Part shown: one piece after another, positions 17,916-27,435 of the stretch
Layout of the letters: every line of letters begins with the position of its first letter
How positions within the stretch are numbered: the first letter of the stretch is position 1
NCBI GenBank assembly: GCA_000381605.1
Contig: KB906756.1
Location: 744,001-808,000, forward strand
DNA: 64,000 nt
Reading direction: 5' to 3'
From: Acidobacteriaceae bacterium KBS 89
GTDB lineage: Bacteria > Acidobacteriota > Terriglobia > Terriglobales > Acidobacteriaceae
Notes under the pieces: model-generated
Seen by the model: only the letters and a program-made list of their open reading frames with translations
What the model was told of the DNA's origin: nothing
Database searches by the model: none
Program-made: the position numbers and the translations under genes

Positions 17916-18878
17916 ATGACCACAAACAACACCACCAAACGCGTCGCCCTCATCCAAATGTCCTGCTCCCCCGACACCCAGCTCAATCTGGACAAAGCCG
18001 CCGAGCGCGTCTACGAAGCCGCCCGCCAGGGCGCCCAAATCGTCTGCCTCCCCGAGCTCTTCCGCGCCCAGTACTTCTGCCAACGCGAAGACCACGACCT
18101 CTTCGGCCTCGCCGAACCCATCCCCGGCCCCTCCACCGACACACTCACCCGCGTCTGCCGCGAAACCGGAGTAGTCCTCGTAGCCAGCCTCTTCGAGCGC
18201 CGCGCCCCCGGCCTCTACCACAACACCGCCGTCACCATAGAAAAAGACGGCAGCATCGCCGACACCTACCGCAAGATGCACATCCCCGACGACCCTCTCT
18301 ACTACGAGAAGTTCTACTTCACCCCCGGCGACCTCGGCTTCAAATCCGCACAAACCACGCAAGGCCCCATCGGCACCCTCGTCTGCTGGGACCAGTGGTA
18401 CCCCGAAGGCGCCCGCCTCACCGCCCTACGCGGCGCGGAAATTCTCTTCTTCCCCACCGCCATCGGCTGGCACCCCTCGGAAAAAGAAGAGTTCGGCACC
18501 GCCCAGTACGACGCCTGGCAGACCGCCCAGCGTGCCCACGCCATCGCCAACGGAGTCTTCGTCTGCGCCGTCAACCGCGTAGGCCACGAGCACGGCGACG
18601 TCAAATTCAAAGTCACCGCCGCCGACGGCAACCCCGCCACCGTAGAACTCCACGGCCCCGGCGACCACACCCCACAATCCGGAATCGAGTTCTGGGGAGG
18701 CAGCTTCATAGCCGACCCCTTCGGCCGCATTCTCGCCAAAGCCAGCCACAACAAAGAAGAGATCCTAATCGCCGACCTCGACCCCAAACTCATCGAAGTC
18801 ACCCGCCAGCACTGGCCCTTCCTACGCGACCGCCGCATCGACGCCTACGAAGGCATAGCCAAACGCTTTTTGGACTAG
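17916..18878 (+). CDS. aguB: N-carbamoylputrescine amidase
   Basis: A nitrilase-superfamily hydrolase that converts N-carbamoylputrescine to putrescine, ammonia and CO2. The catalytic triad is visible: Glu in CLPELFRAQYFC near residue 47, Lys in EKFYFTPGDLGF, Cys in VCWDQWYPEGARL. AguB-specific stretches such as ALRGAEILFFPTAIGWHP and QRAHAIANGVFV are present. Its partner aguA lies at 23419, about 4.5 kb away. The 3' end overlaps the convergent Imm42 gene by four bases. Confidence 0.95.
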   Translation: MTTNNTTKRVALIQMSCSPDTQLNLDKAAERVYEAARQGAQIVCLPELFRAQYFCQREDHDLFGLAEPIPGPSTDTLTRVCRETGVVLVASLFERRAPGLYHNTAVTIEKDGSIADTYRKMHIPDDPLYYEKFYFTPGDLGFKSAQTTQGPIGTLVCWDQWYPEGARLTALRGAEILFFPTAIGWHPSEKEEFGTAQYDAWQTAQRAHAIANGVFVCAVNRVGHEHGDVKFKVTAADGNPATVELHGPGDHTPQSGIEFWGGSFIADPFGRILAKASHNKEEILIADLDPKLIEVTRQHWPFLRDRRIDAYEGIAKRFLD

Positions 18879-19459
18879 TGCAGGTACGACGTAAACTCCT
18901 TCGGAAACGACGTCCACTCTTCCAGAAAACGGTCGTGCCATTTCTGGAGAATGGCGTAGAAGTTCTCAGCCGGGAGCCAAACCTCGCGAAGACTATCAGA
19001 ATCAAGTATGGGATTCGTAGCGCGGCTGAAGGCGATCAAACGTACTTCGTCTCCAACGTCGAACTGCAGCACACAGCTTCCATCGTCGAAACCTTCGTCT
19101 CCATCCGCCGTCCAGTCGAGGTTCGCCGAATGAAGTAACGTTATGAAGTCTGTGTCCCGCATCCCCAAGAAAAGTTCATCCTTTTCATGTTCAATATAGA
19201 TGGCCCGGCTGAATGCGGTTGCAAGCGTTTCGCTATCTTCCGTCGAAATGGACGGCGCGGTGTGACTGCCACGCATAGCAATTCTTTTGGCAACTCCATC
19301 AAATGCAGTCGCCAACATCGTTGCATCCCAAGTTCTTACTCCGTAGCATCTGCCTCCGACATGAATAACGAAGTAACCGAGCGCTCGTAGGCTCAATCGT
19401 TCGTAGGCGTGAGTGATTTCGGATTCAAGGGCGAAGCAACTGGGATCACCAAAAATCAT
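18875..19459 (-). CDS. Imm42 family immunity protein, no partner toxin seen
   Basis: This 194-residue protein begins MIFGDPSCFALESEI and has AYERLSLRALGYFVIHVGG, RTWDATMLATAFDGV and FDDGSCVLQFDVGDEVRLIAF, which I recognise as the Imm42 immunity family. Such proteins normally neutralise a polymorphic or contact-dependent toxin. No toxin gene lies on either side: aguB converges from one side and a repeat plus a sugar permease follow. The start has AAGGA eight bases upstream. Codon use is more mixed (AAT, GAA, CAA, TTT) than in aguB, compatible with acquisition. Confidence 0.8.
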   Translation of the reverse strand: MIFGDPSCFALESEITHAYERLSLRALGYFVIHVGGRCYGVRTWDATMLATAFDGVAKRIAMRGSHTAPSISTEDSETLATAFSRAIYIEHEKDELFLGMRDTDFITLLHSANLDWTADGDEGFDDGSCVLQFDVGDEVRLIAFSRATNPILDSDSLREVWLPAENFYAILQKWHDRFLEEWTSFPKEFTSYLH

Positions 19460-19544
19460 TTAGTGCATTCCTTAGTGGGACGGCAATGCTGGAATCACTA
19501 CGTTATCACTCGCGATCCGCCGGGTGCAGGTGCCTATCCTTAGC

Positions 19545-19622
19545 CGGGTGCCCCATTCAAGCGGTCTCATTGTTCAGTCTCATCGCATGAGTGGGCATTC
19601 GCGCAAAGCGCGAATGCACTCT
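19545..19622. repeat. GGGTGCCCCATTCA...ATGAGTGGGC repeat, copy 1
   Basis: Contains CCGGGTGCCCCATTCA, TCTCATCGCATGAGTGGGC and the palindrome ATTCGCGCAAAGCGCGAAT. Two further copies lie at 21034-21100 and 21681-21740. Confidence 0.75.
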
Positions 19623-19639
19623 TTCATCACGGTGACGGC

Positions 19640-20959
19640 CTAAGCCGCTATCCCCACTTCGCGCTCCGCCCGTCGCCCGCCTAAATACCCAAACAGCGCG
19701 ATGTAGATATAGCAGACCGCCGGAATAACAAAAGCATGCTGCACGCCGATCGCATCCGCCAGATGCCCCTCCGCCAGCGGAAGCAGTGCACCACCCACAA
19801 TCGCCGCCACCATCAGACTCGACCCCTTCGAAGTCAGCGGCCCCAGTCCCGTCAGCCCCACCGTAAAGATGCTTGGGAACATCACCGAGTTGAACAGCCC
19901 CACCGCAATGATCGCCCACATCGCCGTGTGCCCATGCGTGAGGATCGAGGTCGCCACCAGCCCACATGCCACCAGCGCTGCGCTTCCCAACACTGTGCTC
20001 GTTCTGACCTTCGTCAGCAGCCATGACCCGATAAACCGCCCCACCATCGCGCCACCCCAGTACAGCGAAACATACTTCGCCGCCGTCTTCTCCGAGAACG
20101 CCGCAATATCCGGCAGGCCAAAGTAATTCACCAGGAAGCTCCCGATCGAGACCTCCGCGCCAACGTAGACAAAGATCGCCAGCGCCCCTGCCAGCAGCAC
20201 CGGATGTTTCCAGATGCTGTCGTTCGCTGACGTCGTGTCCAGCTCCCCGGGCCTGATGTCGCGCGTGAAGTCCATCGTCGGCAGCTTCAGCACCGCGAAT
20301 GAGATCGCCAACAGAACCAGTGTCAATCCAATCCCCAGATAAGGCAGTCGTACGCTCGAGGCCTGCTCCGTCTTGTACGCCTGCAACGCCGCAGCCGAAA
20401 ACGACCGCAGCTTCTCCGGAGCCACCGGCGCCGAAGCCAGAATGAACATGCTTCCAAAGAACGGAGCCACAAACGTCCCAAAAGAGTTGAACGCCTGCGA
20501 GAGATTCAGCCGCGCCGCAGACGTCTCCGGAGGCCCCAGGTTCGCTACATAAGGATTCGCCGCCACCTGCAGCGTCGTAATTCCAGCCGCCAGGATTACC
20601 AGCGCCGAAAGAAACAACCCAAACGACACCGCCGCCGACGCCGGCAAAAATAGAAATGCCCCGGCCGCCATCACCAGCAGCCCGATCACCATCGTCCCTT
20701 TATAGCCACGCCACTCCACCAGCTTTCCCGCCGGAAGCGCAAAGATGAAGTACGACGAGAAGAAGCAGAACTGCACCAGCATCGCCTGCGCGTAGTTCAG
20801 GTCGAAGATGCCCTTCAGATGCGGAATCAGAATGTCGTTCAGACACGTCAGAAATCCCCACATGAAAAACAGCATCGTCGCGATGCTCATGGCCCGGCGA
20901 TCCGTCTTCTGATTGGAAAAGTGCTGTGTGCTCGAGGGTGCGCCGACGCCGATTGCCAT
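19640..20959 (-). CDS. Sugar:proton symporter, FucP/GluP-type MFS permease
   Basis: A major-facilitator permease of about 439 residues with 12 predicted helices. It has the fucose/glucose-galactose permease signatures FFMWGFLTCLNDILIPHLK near the N-terminus, FALPAGKLVEWRGYKGTM for the loop between helices 2 and 3, and LQVAANPYVANLGPP. It should import a monosaccharide such as L-fucose or glucose with protons. A start at 20959 (MAIGVGAPSS) is preferred; a TTG 36 bases upstream is possible. A fucose-acid gene cluster lies 29 kb away, but a link is not shown. Confidence 0.9.
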   Translation of the reverse strand: MAIGVGAPSSTQHFSNQKTDRRAMSIATMLFFMWGFLTCLNDILIPHLKGIFDLNYAQAMLVQFCFFSSYFIFALPAGKLVEWRGYKGTMVIGLLVMAAGAFLFLPASAAVSFGLFLSALVILAAGITTLQVAANPYVANLGPPETSAARLNLSQAFNSFGTFVAPFFGSMFILASAPVAPEKLRSFSAAALQAYKTEQASSVRLPYLGIGLTLVLLAISFAVLKLPTMDFTRDIRPGELDTTSANDSIWKHPVLLAGALAIFVYVGAEVSIGSFLVNYFGLPDIAAFSEKTAAKYVSLYWGGAMVGRFIGSWLLTKVRTSTVLGSAALVACGLVATSILTHGHTAMWAIIAVGLFNSVMFPSIFTVGLTGLGPLTSKGSSLMVAAIVGGALLPLAEGHLADAIGVQHAFVIPAVCYIYIALFGYLGGRRAEREVGIAA

Positions 20960-21033
20960 ATCGTCACAAAACCTTTTCCGGGAATTTACGAGCAATTAAT
21001 CTCAACCGACTTCATCCTATATGCATTCCGGCA

Positions 21034-21100
21034 GGCGAGTCCCCCTTCATGCAGTCTCTCATCGCAATGAGTGGGCCTTCTCGCGAAAGCGCGAACCGCC
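21034..21100. repeat. ATGAGTGGGC repeat, copy 2
   Basis: Contains GAGTCCCCCTTCATGCAG, CTCATCGCAATGAGTGGGC and TTCTCGCGAAAGCGCGAA. It lies between the permease start and the cupin gene, in the upstream region of both. Confidence 0.75.
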
Positions 21101-21171
21101 TTCCCTGACCAGCCCGCACAACTCAGATGCCAGCCCCCAAAGTACAATCTGACCATCCACAAGGAGTCAGA

Positions 21172-21669
21172 ATGCCACGCAGCATAATCCTGTCCCTCGC
21201 CCTCATTGCAGCGACACCCCTCATTGCCCAGACAGCCCAGACAACCCAGACCACCACGCCCACCATCCACACCGCCGCCGACCTCACGCAACGCGAAGCC
21301 AAACTCATCGAGACCGCCAAAACAGTTCCCACCGGCTTCGCTGTCGCCACCATCGATGATTACGGCAACGACCGCACCCTCCTCGTCGTCCGCCTCCACA
21401 CCGGCGATGCCGAGCGCCACCAGCTTTGGGCCGACCAGATCTACGTCAACAAGGGCGATCTCATCCTCGTATACGGCGGCACCATGCAGCAGGAACGCCC
21501 CAACGGCACCGCCCCCGGCGAAACCCTCGGCTCAAGCATCGAAGGTGGAAAAGAGATCCCCCTCCACACCGGCGACATCATCCACATCCCTGCCGGCATC
21601 CCCCACTGGGTCAAAGTCGCCCCCGGCACCACCGCGACCTACCTGGTCTTCAAAGAAAAGGACAAATAG
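21172..21669 (+). CDS. Secreted cupin domain protein
   Basis: A 165-residue protein with a signal peptide (MPRSIILSLALIAATPLIAQ), then a single cupin barrel. The cupin motifs are HQLWADQIYVNKGDLILVYGG and IPLHTGDIIHIPAGIPHWVK, where the second motif keeps the metal-binding His. The substrate is unknown. The start is fixed by AAGGAG seven bases upstream. It is flanked on both sides by copies of the same repeat. Confidence 0.85.
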   Translation: MPRSIILSLALIAATPLIAQTAQTTQTTTPTIHTAADLTQREAKLIETAKTVPTGFAVATIDDYGNDRTLLVVRLHTGDAERHQLWADQIYVNKGDLILVYGGTMQQERPNGTAPGETLGSSIEGGKEIPLHTGDIIHIPAGIPHWVKVAPGTTATYLVFKEKDK

Positions 21670-21680
21670 CCCGCACAAAT

Positions 21681-21740
21681 CCGGGTCCCCATTCATGCAG
21701 CCTCATCGCATGAGTGGGCATTCGCGCAAGGCGTGAACCG
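21681..21740. repeat. ATGAGTGGGC repeat, copy 3
   Basis: Contains GGGTCCCCATTCATGCAG, CTCATCGCATGAGTGGGC and ATTCGCGCAAGGCGTGAA, matching the copies at 19545 and 21034. Confidence 0.75.
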
Positions 21741-21747
21741 TTCTCCT

Positions 21748-22167
21748 TTAGCGAGCCACGGGCTGCCGCAACTGCATCTCACGAAGCCTCCCACCCACCC
21801 ACGCACACGGCAGAGCAGTCACAATCAGCGCCACCGGATACCAATGCGGCCCGTACGCCGGGCCCTTATTCCACGTAACAACCGCGCCCGCGATACTTAA
21901 AACCAAACCGATAACACCACCAATCAACGCATGCCGCATCGGCGCATGCGGAGCAAGCCGAGCCGTAACGTAGGTGCCCAATATCGCAAAGACGATTCTG
22001 TACAGCGTAGCCAACGCCAATGGCCCATCGCTCACCGGCTGCCCCAACGGAGGAAACACTCCCATCGCATGAAACGCCAGATCCGTAACCAGCGTTAGAA
22101 CGACGCACACCAGAAATCCGGCAATGATCGCCCAGATGCTTCGACCAACGCTCCGCGTCTCACTCAT
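21748..22167 (-). CDS. Four-helix membrane protein of unknown function
   Basis: 139 residues with four hydrophobic segments: SIWAIIAGFLVCVVLTLVT, ALATLYRIVFAILGTYVTA, ALIGGVIGLVLSIAGAVV and YPVALIVTALPCAWVGGRL. No family is assigned with confidence. Its start overlaps the end of the SRPBCC gene by eight bases, so it is translated as the third gene of the ArsR-SRPBCC unit. Confidence 0.8.
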   Translation of the reverse strand: MSETRSVGRSIWAIIAGFLVCVVLTLVTDLAFHAMGVFPPLGQPVSDGPLALATLYRIVFAILGTYVTARLAPHAPMRHALIGGVIGLVLSIAGAVVTWNKGPAYGPHWYPVALIVTALPCAWVGGRLREMQLRQPVAR

Positions 22168-22666
22168 GCTTCCTCCCAGCGGCTCTCATCCACGACAACA
22201 GATCCTCAAGCTGGTCATATCCGTTCCCCATACCCTGCCCCATTCCGCTATTGACGACAGAGTCCCGCGACTCGCGTGAGGGATATAGCAACGTATTCGT
22301 CAGCGTAGTCTTCCCATCCCTCTCCGTCAGCACAAGCGTACTGAGGACCTCCCCGCCGGTCCAATCCACGTCAAACAACTCAGTCGTCACCAAACGCTCA
22401 GGAGGAACGATCTCCCGATGGACTCCGCCCATTCCCATGTCTTGCCCCTTGGGACCACGCCACACATAACGAAATGCCCCGCCGACCGTCAGATCGATCT
22501 CGCAGACCTCCAGAGACCAGCCCGGAGATCCCGTCATCCAGCGCTTCAGCAGCTCAGGCTTCGTGTGGGCGTCAAAGACCATCTCACGCGGAGCGTCGAA
22601 GACACGCGAAATCACAATCTCGCAATCTCCTCGCGTCACGAGTTGCATTGCTTCGCCTCTATTCAT
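22160..22666 (-). CDS. SRPBCC/AHSA1 family protein
   Basis: A 168-residue START-like fold protein of the AHSA1 (activator of Hsp90 ATPase homologue) group. Hallmarks: ISRVFDAPREMVFDAHTKPELLKRWM, the WSLEVCEIDLTVGG strand and FRYVWRGPKG. Bacterial members bind small hydrophobic ligands, mostly unidentified. AAGGAG seven bases before the ATG fixes the start. It is co-directional with arsR 27 bases upstream, a pairing very common for this family. Confidence 0.9.
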   Translation of the reverse strand: MNRGEAMQLVTRGDCEIVISRVFDAPREMVFDAHTKPELLKRWMTGSPGWSLEVCEIDLTVGGAFRYVWRGPKGQDMGMGGVHREIVPPERLVTTELFDVDWTGGEVLSTLVLTERDGKTTLTNTLLYPSRESRDSVVNSGMGQGMGNGYDQLEDLLSWMRAAGRKHE

Positions 22667-22693
22667 CTGCCAACTCCTTTTCAGCTCTCTCTT

Positions 22694-23044
22694 CTACGTG
22701 TCTTTGTCCTCAGCCTTAATGGTCTTCATCTCATCCAAAAGGGTATCCAGACTCTGGAACGATGCCTCCCAGAACTGCCTGTATCTCTCCAGCCACTTCG
22801 TCGCCTCTGCCAACCGGCGCGGCTCGAGCCGTCGCGGCCTCCTCTGCGCATCACTGCCGCGAGAAATTAATCCTGCCCGTTCCAGCACCTTCAGATGCTT
22901 CGAGATTGCCGGCTGCGTCATCGCAAACGGTTCCGCCAACTCCGTCACCGAAGCCTCCCCCGAAGCCAGCCGCGCAAGAATTGCCCGCCGCGTCGGATCC
23001 GCAAGCGCCGCGAAGGTCGCGTCCAAACCATCAGAGGCCATCAT
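22694..23044 (-). CDS. ArsR family transcriptional regulator
   Basis: A winged-helix regulator of about 116 residues. It begins MMASDGLDATFAALADPTRRAILARL, followed by the recognition helix region MTQPAISKHLKVLERAGLI. The metal-binding ELCVCDL motif of ArsR/SmtB sensors is absent, as in the subgroup paired with AHSA1 genes. The frame can extend to 23065, but family alignment and a tandem operator-like repeat favour 23044. It probably represses itself and the two genes behind it. Confidence 0.9.
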   Translation of the reverse strand: MMASDGLDATFAALADPTRRAILARLASGEASVTELAEPFAMTQPAISKHLKVLERAGLISRGSDAQRRPRRLEPRRLAEATKWLERYRQFWEASFQSLDTLLDEMKTIKAEDKDT

Positions 23045-23075
23045 TCCATAACTAATTAGTTCCATAACTAATTGG
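23044..23075. promoter_or_regulatory. Tandem 16-bp operator-like repeats at arsR
   Basis: Two 16-bp direct repeats stand head to tail, TTCCATAACTAATTAG and TTCCATAACTAATTGG, with 15 of 16 bases equal. Each contains the half-palindrome ACTAATTAGT/ATTAG. Being AT-rich, repeated, and abutting the arsR start, they are the likely binding site for its product. Confidence 0.65.
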
Positions 23076-23136
23076 TAATATAAAATGAGAAAATAAACGC
23101 TGTCAAGTGATCCTCATCGCTTTATCACAAAAATCT

Positions 23137-23227
23137 TGTCAAGCCCCAAAAGCAGCTAATTCGCTGAAAACAAGCCGAATAGAGTTGGCGTATGAGTTAC
23201 GCTCAACCGGATATACTTGATATAGAG
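23137..23227. repeat. 91-bp intergenic repeat, copy A
   Basis: Begins TGTCAAGCCCCAAAA and ends TTGGCGTATGAGTTACG...TATACTTGATATAGAG. The copy at 43783-43873 has the same ends and the same length. It lies in the 350-base gap (23066-23418) between arsR and aguA, which otherwise holds no gene I can support. Confidence 0.75.
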
Positions 23228-23418
23228 GAGAAAGAAGAATTGCTTTTGCCTTCTCGTTTCAAATGAATACTTTAGCGACAACTTCCACCGAATCTGGACT
23301 TGGGTGAGAACCTAAAGACAAAGTCCAAAGCTAAGTCAATTCGATAGAAGACTTTACACAATATTGTCGGGGTAGGGGCAGCAGCGATGAGACGATCAAA
23401 GAGCACTGGAACCCGGAA

Positions 23419-24506
23419 ATGACCACACCCCGCGACCAAGACTATCGCATGCCCGCCGAGTGGGCCCCCCATGCCGCTACCTGGATCGCCTGGCCCCACA
23501 ACGCCGAAGACTGGCCCGGAAAATTCCAACCCATCCCCTGGGTCTACGCCGAAATCGTCCGTCACCTCTCCCAAGTCGAAGGTGTCCACATCCTCGTCAA
23601 TGACGAATCGGCACAAAACCGCATCTACCGCATCCTCCTCCGTGCCGGAGCCAACCTCGCCCGCCTCCACTTCCACCAGTGGCAGACCGACCGCGTCTGG
23701 CTCCGCGACTCCGGCCCCATCTTCGTCAAAAACCCGGCAGGCGACCTCGCCGTCACCAACTGGAAGTTCAACGCCTGGGCCAAATACGACAACTGGCGCC
23801 GCGACGACCAGATCCCCCAACACGTAGCCAGGCACTACGACATCCCCCAGTTCAAACCCGAAGTCAACACCGACCCCGAAGACCCCAAAGCCAAACCCCA
23901 CCGCCTCGTCCTCGAAGGCGGAAGCATCGACACTAACGGCGCAGGCCTCCTCCTCACCACCGAAGAGTGTCTCCTCTCAAAAATTCAAGAACGCAACCCC
24001 GGCCTCGGCGACGAAGCAGCCACCCGCAAGCACCTCGAGCAAGCCTTTCACGACTATCTCGGCATCGAAAAGGTTCTCTGGCTCCACAAGGGCTGCGCCG
24101 GCGACGACACCCACGGCCACGTCGACGACATCACCCGCTTCGTCGGCGAAAATAAAATCCTCACCTGCGTCGAGCCCAACACCCACGACGAAAACCATCT
24201 CCCACTCGCTGAAAATCTCGACCGCCTCCGCAGCTTCCGCAACCTCGCTGGCAAACCCTTCGAAATAGTCGAACTCCCCATGCCCTCGCCCGTCGTCTTC
24301 GAAGGACAGCGTCTCCCCGCCAGCTACGCCAACTTCTACATCGCCAACGATCTCGTCCTAGTTCCCACCTTCAACGACTGCCAGGACCGCCACGCCCTCA
24401 ACATCATCGCCAGTTGCTTCCCCACCCGCGAGATCATCGGCATCCACGCCGTCGACCTGGTCTGGGGCCTAGGCACTCTACACTGCCTCTCCCAACAGGA
24501 GCCCGC

Positions 24507-24510
<4 letters not shown>
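23419..24510 (+). CDS. aguA: Agmatine deiminase
   Basis: Hydrolyses agmatine to N-carbamoylputrescine and ammonia, the step before AguB. The 363-residue protein is a Porphyromonas-type peptidylarginine deiminase family member. It begins RMPAEWAPHAATWIAWPH, then DRVWLRDSGPIFV, the EGGSIDTNG segment, DDTHGHVDDITRFV with catalytic His/Asp, and the catalytic Cys near the end in GTLHCLSQQEP. It starts an apparent operon: the next gene overlaps by the four-base ATGA. Confidence 0.96.
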
Positions 24511-25717
<1,207 letters not shown>

Positions 25718-25744
25718 AGTTCCATCACTAAACGGAGGAACCGA

Positions 25745-26518
25745 ATGTCAGGTCGTCTTGCAGGCAAAGTAGCTATCGTCACCGGATCCGGCTCAGGCAT
25801 CGGCAAATCCATCGCCATCCGTCTCGCCAACGAAGGCGCCTCCATCGTCGTCGACTACCGCAACCACATCGAGCAGGCACAGGACACAAAGTCTAAGGTG
25901 GAGGCCGCCGGCAGCAAAGCCATCCTCGTCCCGGCCGACGTCTCCGTCCTCAGCGACACCCAGAACCTCGTCGATCAGGCCTACAAACAACTCGGCCGCT
26001 GCGACATCCTCGTCAACAACGCAGGCATCGAGATCGAAGCTCCCTTCTGGGAGGTTACCGAGAAGGACTACGACGCCGTCCTCAACGTCAACCTCAAGGG
26101 CGCCTTCTTCCTCGCCCAGGCCTTCGTCCGCCGCCTCCGAGACGCAAAACTCCCCGGCCGCATCATCAACATCAGCTCCGTCCACGAAGACATGGTCTTC
26201 CCCAACTTCTCTACTTACTGCGCCTCAAAGGGCGGCATGCGCATGCTCATGCGAGACCTCGCCGTGGAACTCGGCCCCCTCGGCATCACGGTCAACAACA
26301 TCGCTCCCGGCGCCATCGCCACCCCCATCAACGCCAAGATGATGGACAACAAAGCCCAACTCGACGCGCTTCTGAAAAACATCCCCCTCGGCCGCATGGG
26401 CACCCCCGAAGAAGTCGCCGGCCTCGCTCTCTTCCTCGCCTCCGACGATGGCGCCTACTGCACCGGTTCCACCTTCATCATCGACGGCGGTCTCATCCGC
26501 AACTACCACGAACAGTAA
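25745..26518 (+). CDS. SDR family oxidoreductase (glucose 1-dehydrogenase-like)
   Basis: A classical short-chain dehydrogenase of 257 residues. NAD(P)-binding TGSGSGIGKS at residues 14-23, NNAGIEIEAPF, catalytic Ser in NISSVHEDM, YCASKGG with the catalytic Tyr/Lys, and C-terminal TGSTFIIDGGLIRNY. It is closest to the glucose 1-dehydrogenase group, but the substrate is not certain. GGAGG sits seven bases before the ATG. The gap to tadA is only 27 bases, so read-through transcription is possible. Confidence 0.93.
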   Translation: MSGRLAGKVAIVTGSGSGIGKSIAIRLANEGASIVVDYRNHIEQAQDTKSKVEAAGSKAILVPADVSVLSDTQNLVDQAYKQLGRCDILVNNAGIEIEAPFWEVTEKDYDAVLNVNLKGAFFLAQAFVRRLRDAKLPGRIINISSVHEDMVFPNFSTYCASKGGMRMLMRDLAVELGPLGITVNNIAPGAIATPINAKMMDNKAQLDALLKNIPLGRMGTPEEVAGLALFLASDDGAYCTGSTFIIDGGLIRNYHEQ

Positions 26519-26593
26519 GACGGCAAAGTCCGCTGTGCTAGGCTACATCGGGACCATCATCCCGAACTTCGGCCCAGGGGACTAGCTTCGCAA

Positions 26594-27157
26594 ATGAAAC
26601 GGAACACGCTCACCGTTGTAACTCTTCTCATCGTTCTATTCGCAACTTCTTCCACATATGCACAACTGGGAATCTACGGGGAATACAACGCAACCCACAT
26701 CCCTGGGACCTCATTTACCGGTACAACGGCAGGCTGGTATCAGGGATTTACGGGCGGTGCTTACTACAACCTGCTACACGTAGGTCCGGTCGGCATAGGG
26801 CTGGATGCCCGCGGCGGTTATGGCAAAGGCCAGGGTCACAGTTACCGCAACTTCCTCTTCGGCCCGCGTTTCGACATCAAACCTCCTCTGCTGCCGATAC
26901 GGCCATACATCCAGGGATCGGTAGGCTTTGGTGGCGTCGACGTTCACTACAGTGGCCCTCCGGCCCCCGAAACTCACTACACCAACAAACTCCAGTACGG
27001 GCTTCTCGGTGGTGTCGACTACACGCTTGTCCCACATATCAACCTCCGCCTCCCTGAGCTCGGCTACCTCAGAATGTCGGCCATCACAAGCGGCGCACCA
27101 AGTCCTGCATTGAATCTGTTCACTGTGGGTGCCGGCATTGTCGTGCGCCTTCCGTAA
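26594..27157 (+). CDS. Outer membrane beta-barrel type protein
   Basis: 187 residues with a signal peptide (TVVTLLIVLFATSSTYAQ). The mature part has alternating aromatic and Gly-rich strands (GWYQGFTGGAYYNLLHVGP, GLDARGGYGKG, GSVGFGGVDVHY, LQYGLLGGVDYTL) and a terminal hydrophobic strand ending VVRLP. This fits a small eight-stranded OmpA/OmpW-like barrel. No precise family is assigned. Confidence 0.8.
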   Translation: MKRNTLTVVTLLIVLFATSSTYAQLGIYGEYNATHIPGTSFTGTTAGWYQGFTGGAYYNLLHVGPVGIGLDARGGYGKGQGHSYRNFLFGPRFDIKPPLLPIRPYIQGSVGFGGVDVHYSGPPAPETHYTNKLQYGLLGGVDYTLVPHINLRLPELGYLRMSAITSGAPSPALNLFTVGAGIVVRLP

Positions 27158-27180
27158 ACCCGTCAAGCTAAAATAAAAAT

Positions 27181-27435
27181 ATGGATCTCACCCTTTACTC
27201 AGCGGCCTGGTGCCGCGATTGCCGCGAGGCCAAGCGCTTCCTCACCACGCACAACATCCCGTACAAAGAAGTCGACATCGAAAACACCCCCGGCGCAGCA
27301 GACCTGATCATCGAAAACACCGGCAAACGTGCGATCCCCCAGTTCGTCATCGACGGCAAATGGGTCCAGCCCTACCGCCCTGGCCAGGGCTTCCTCTACG
27401 ACGAAATGTCAGCTCTCTTCGGCGTCGTCAGTTAG
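27181..27435 (+). CDS. Glutaredoxin-like protein
   Basis: 84 residues with one thioredoxin fold. The active site is CRDC in SAAWCRDCREAKRFL, and the glutathione-side cis-Pro segment is RAIPQFVIDGKWV. The CxDC pair and mini length suggest a NrdH/glutaredoxin-type thiol reductant. The 3' end overlaps the convergent ClC gene by eight bases. Confidence 0.9.
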   Translation: MDLTLYSAAWCRDCREAKRFLTTHNIPYKEVDIENTPGAADLIIENTGKRAIPQFVIDGKWVQPYRPGQGFLYDEMSALFGVVS

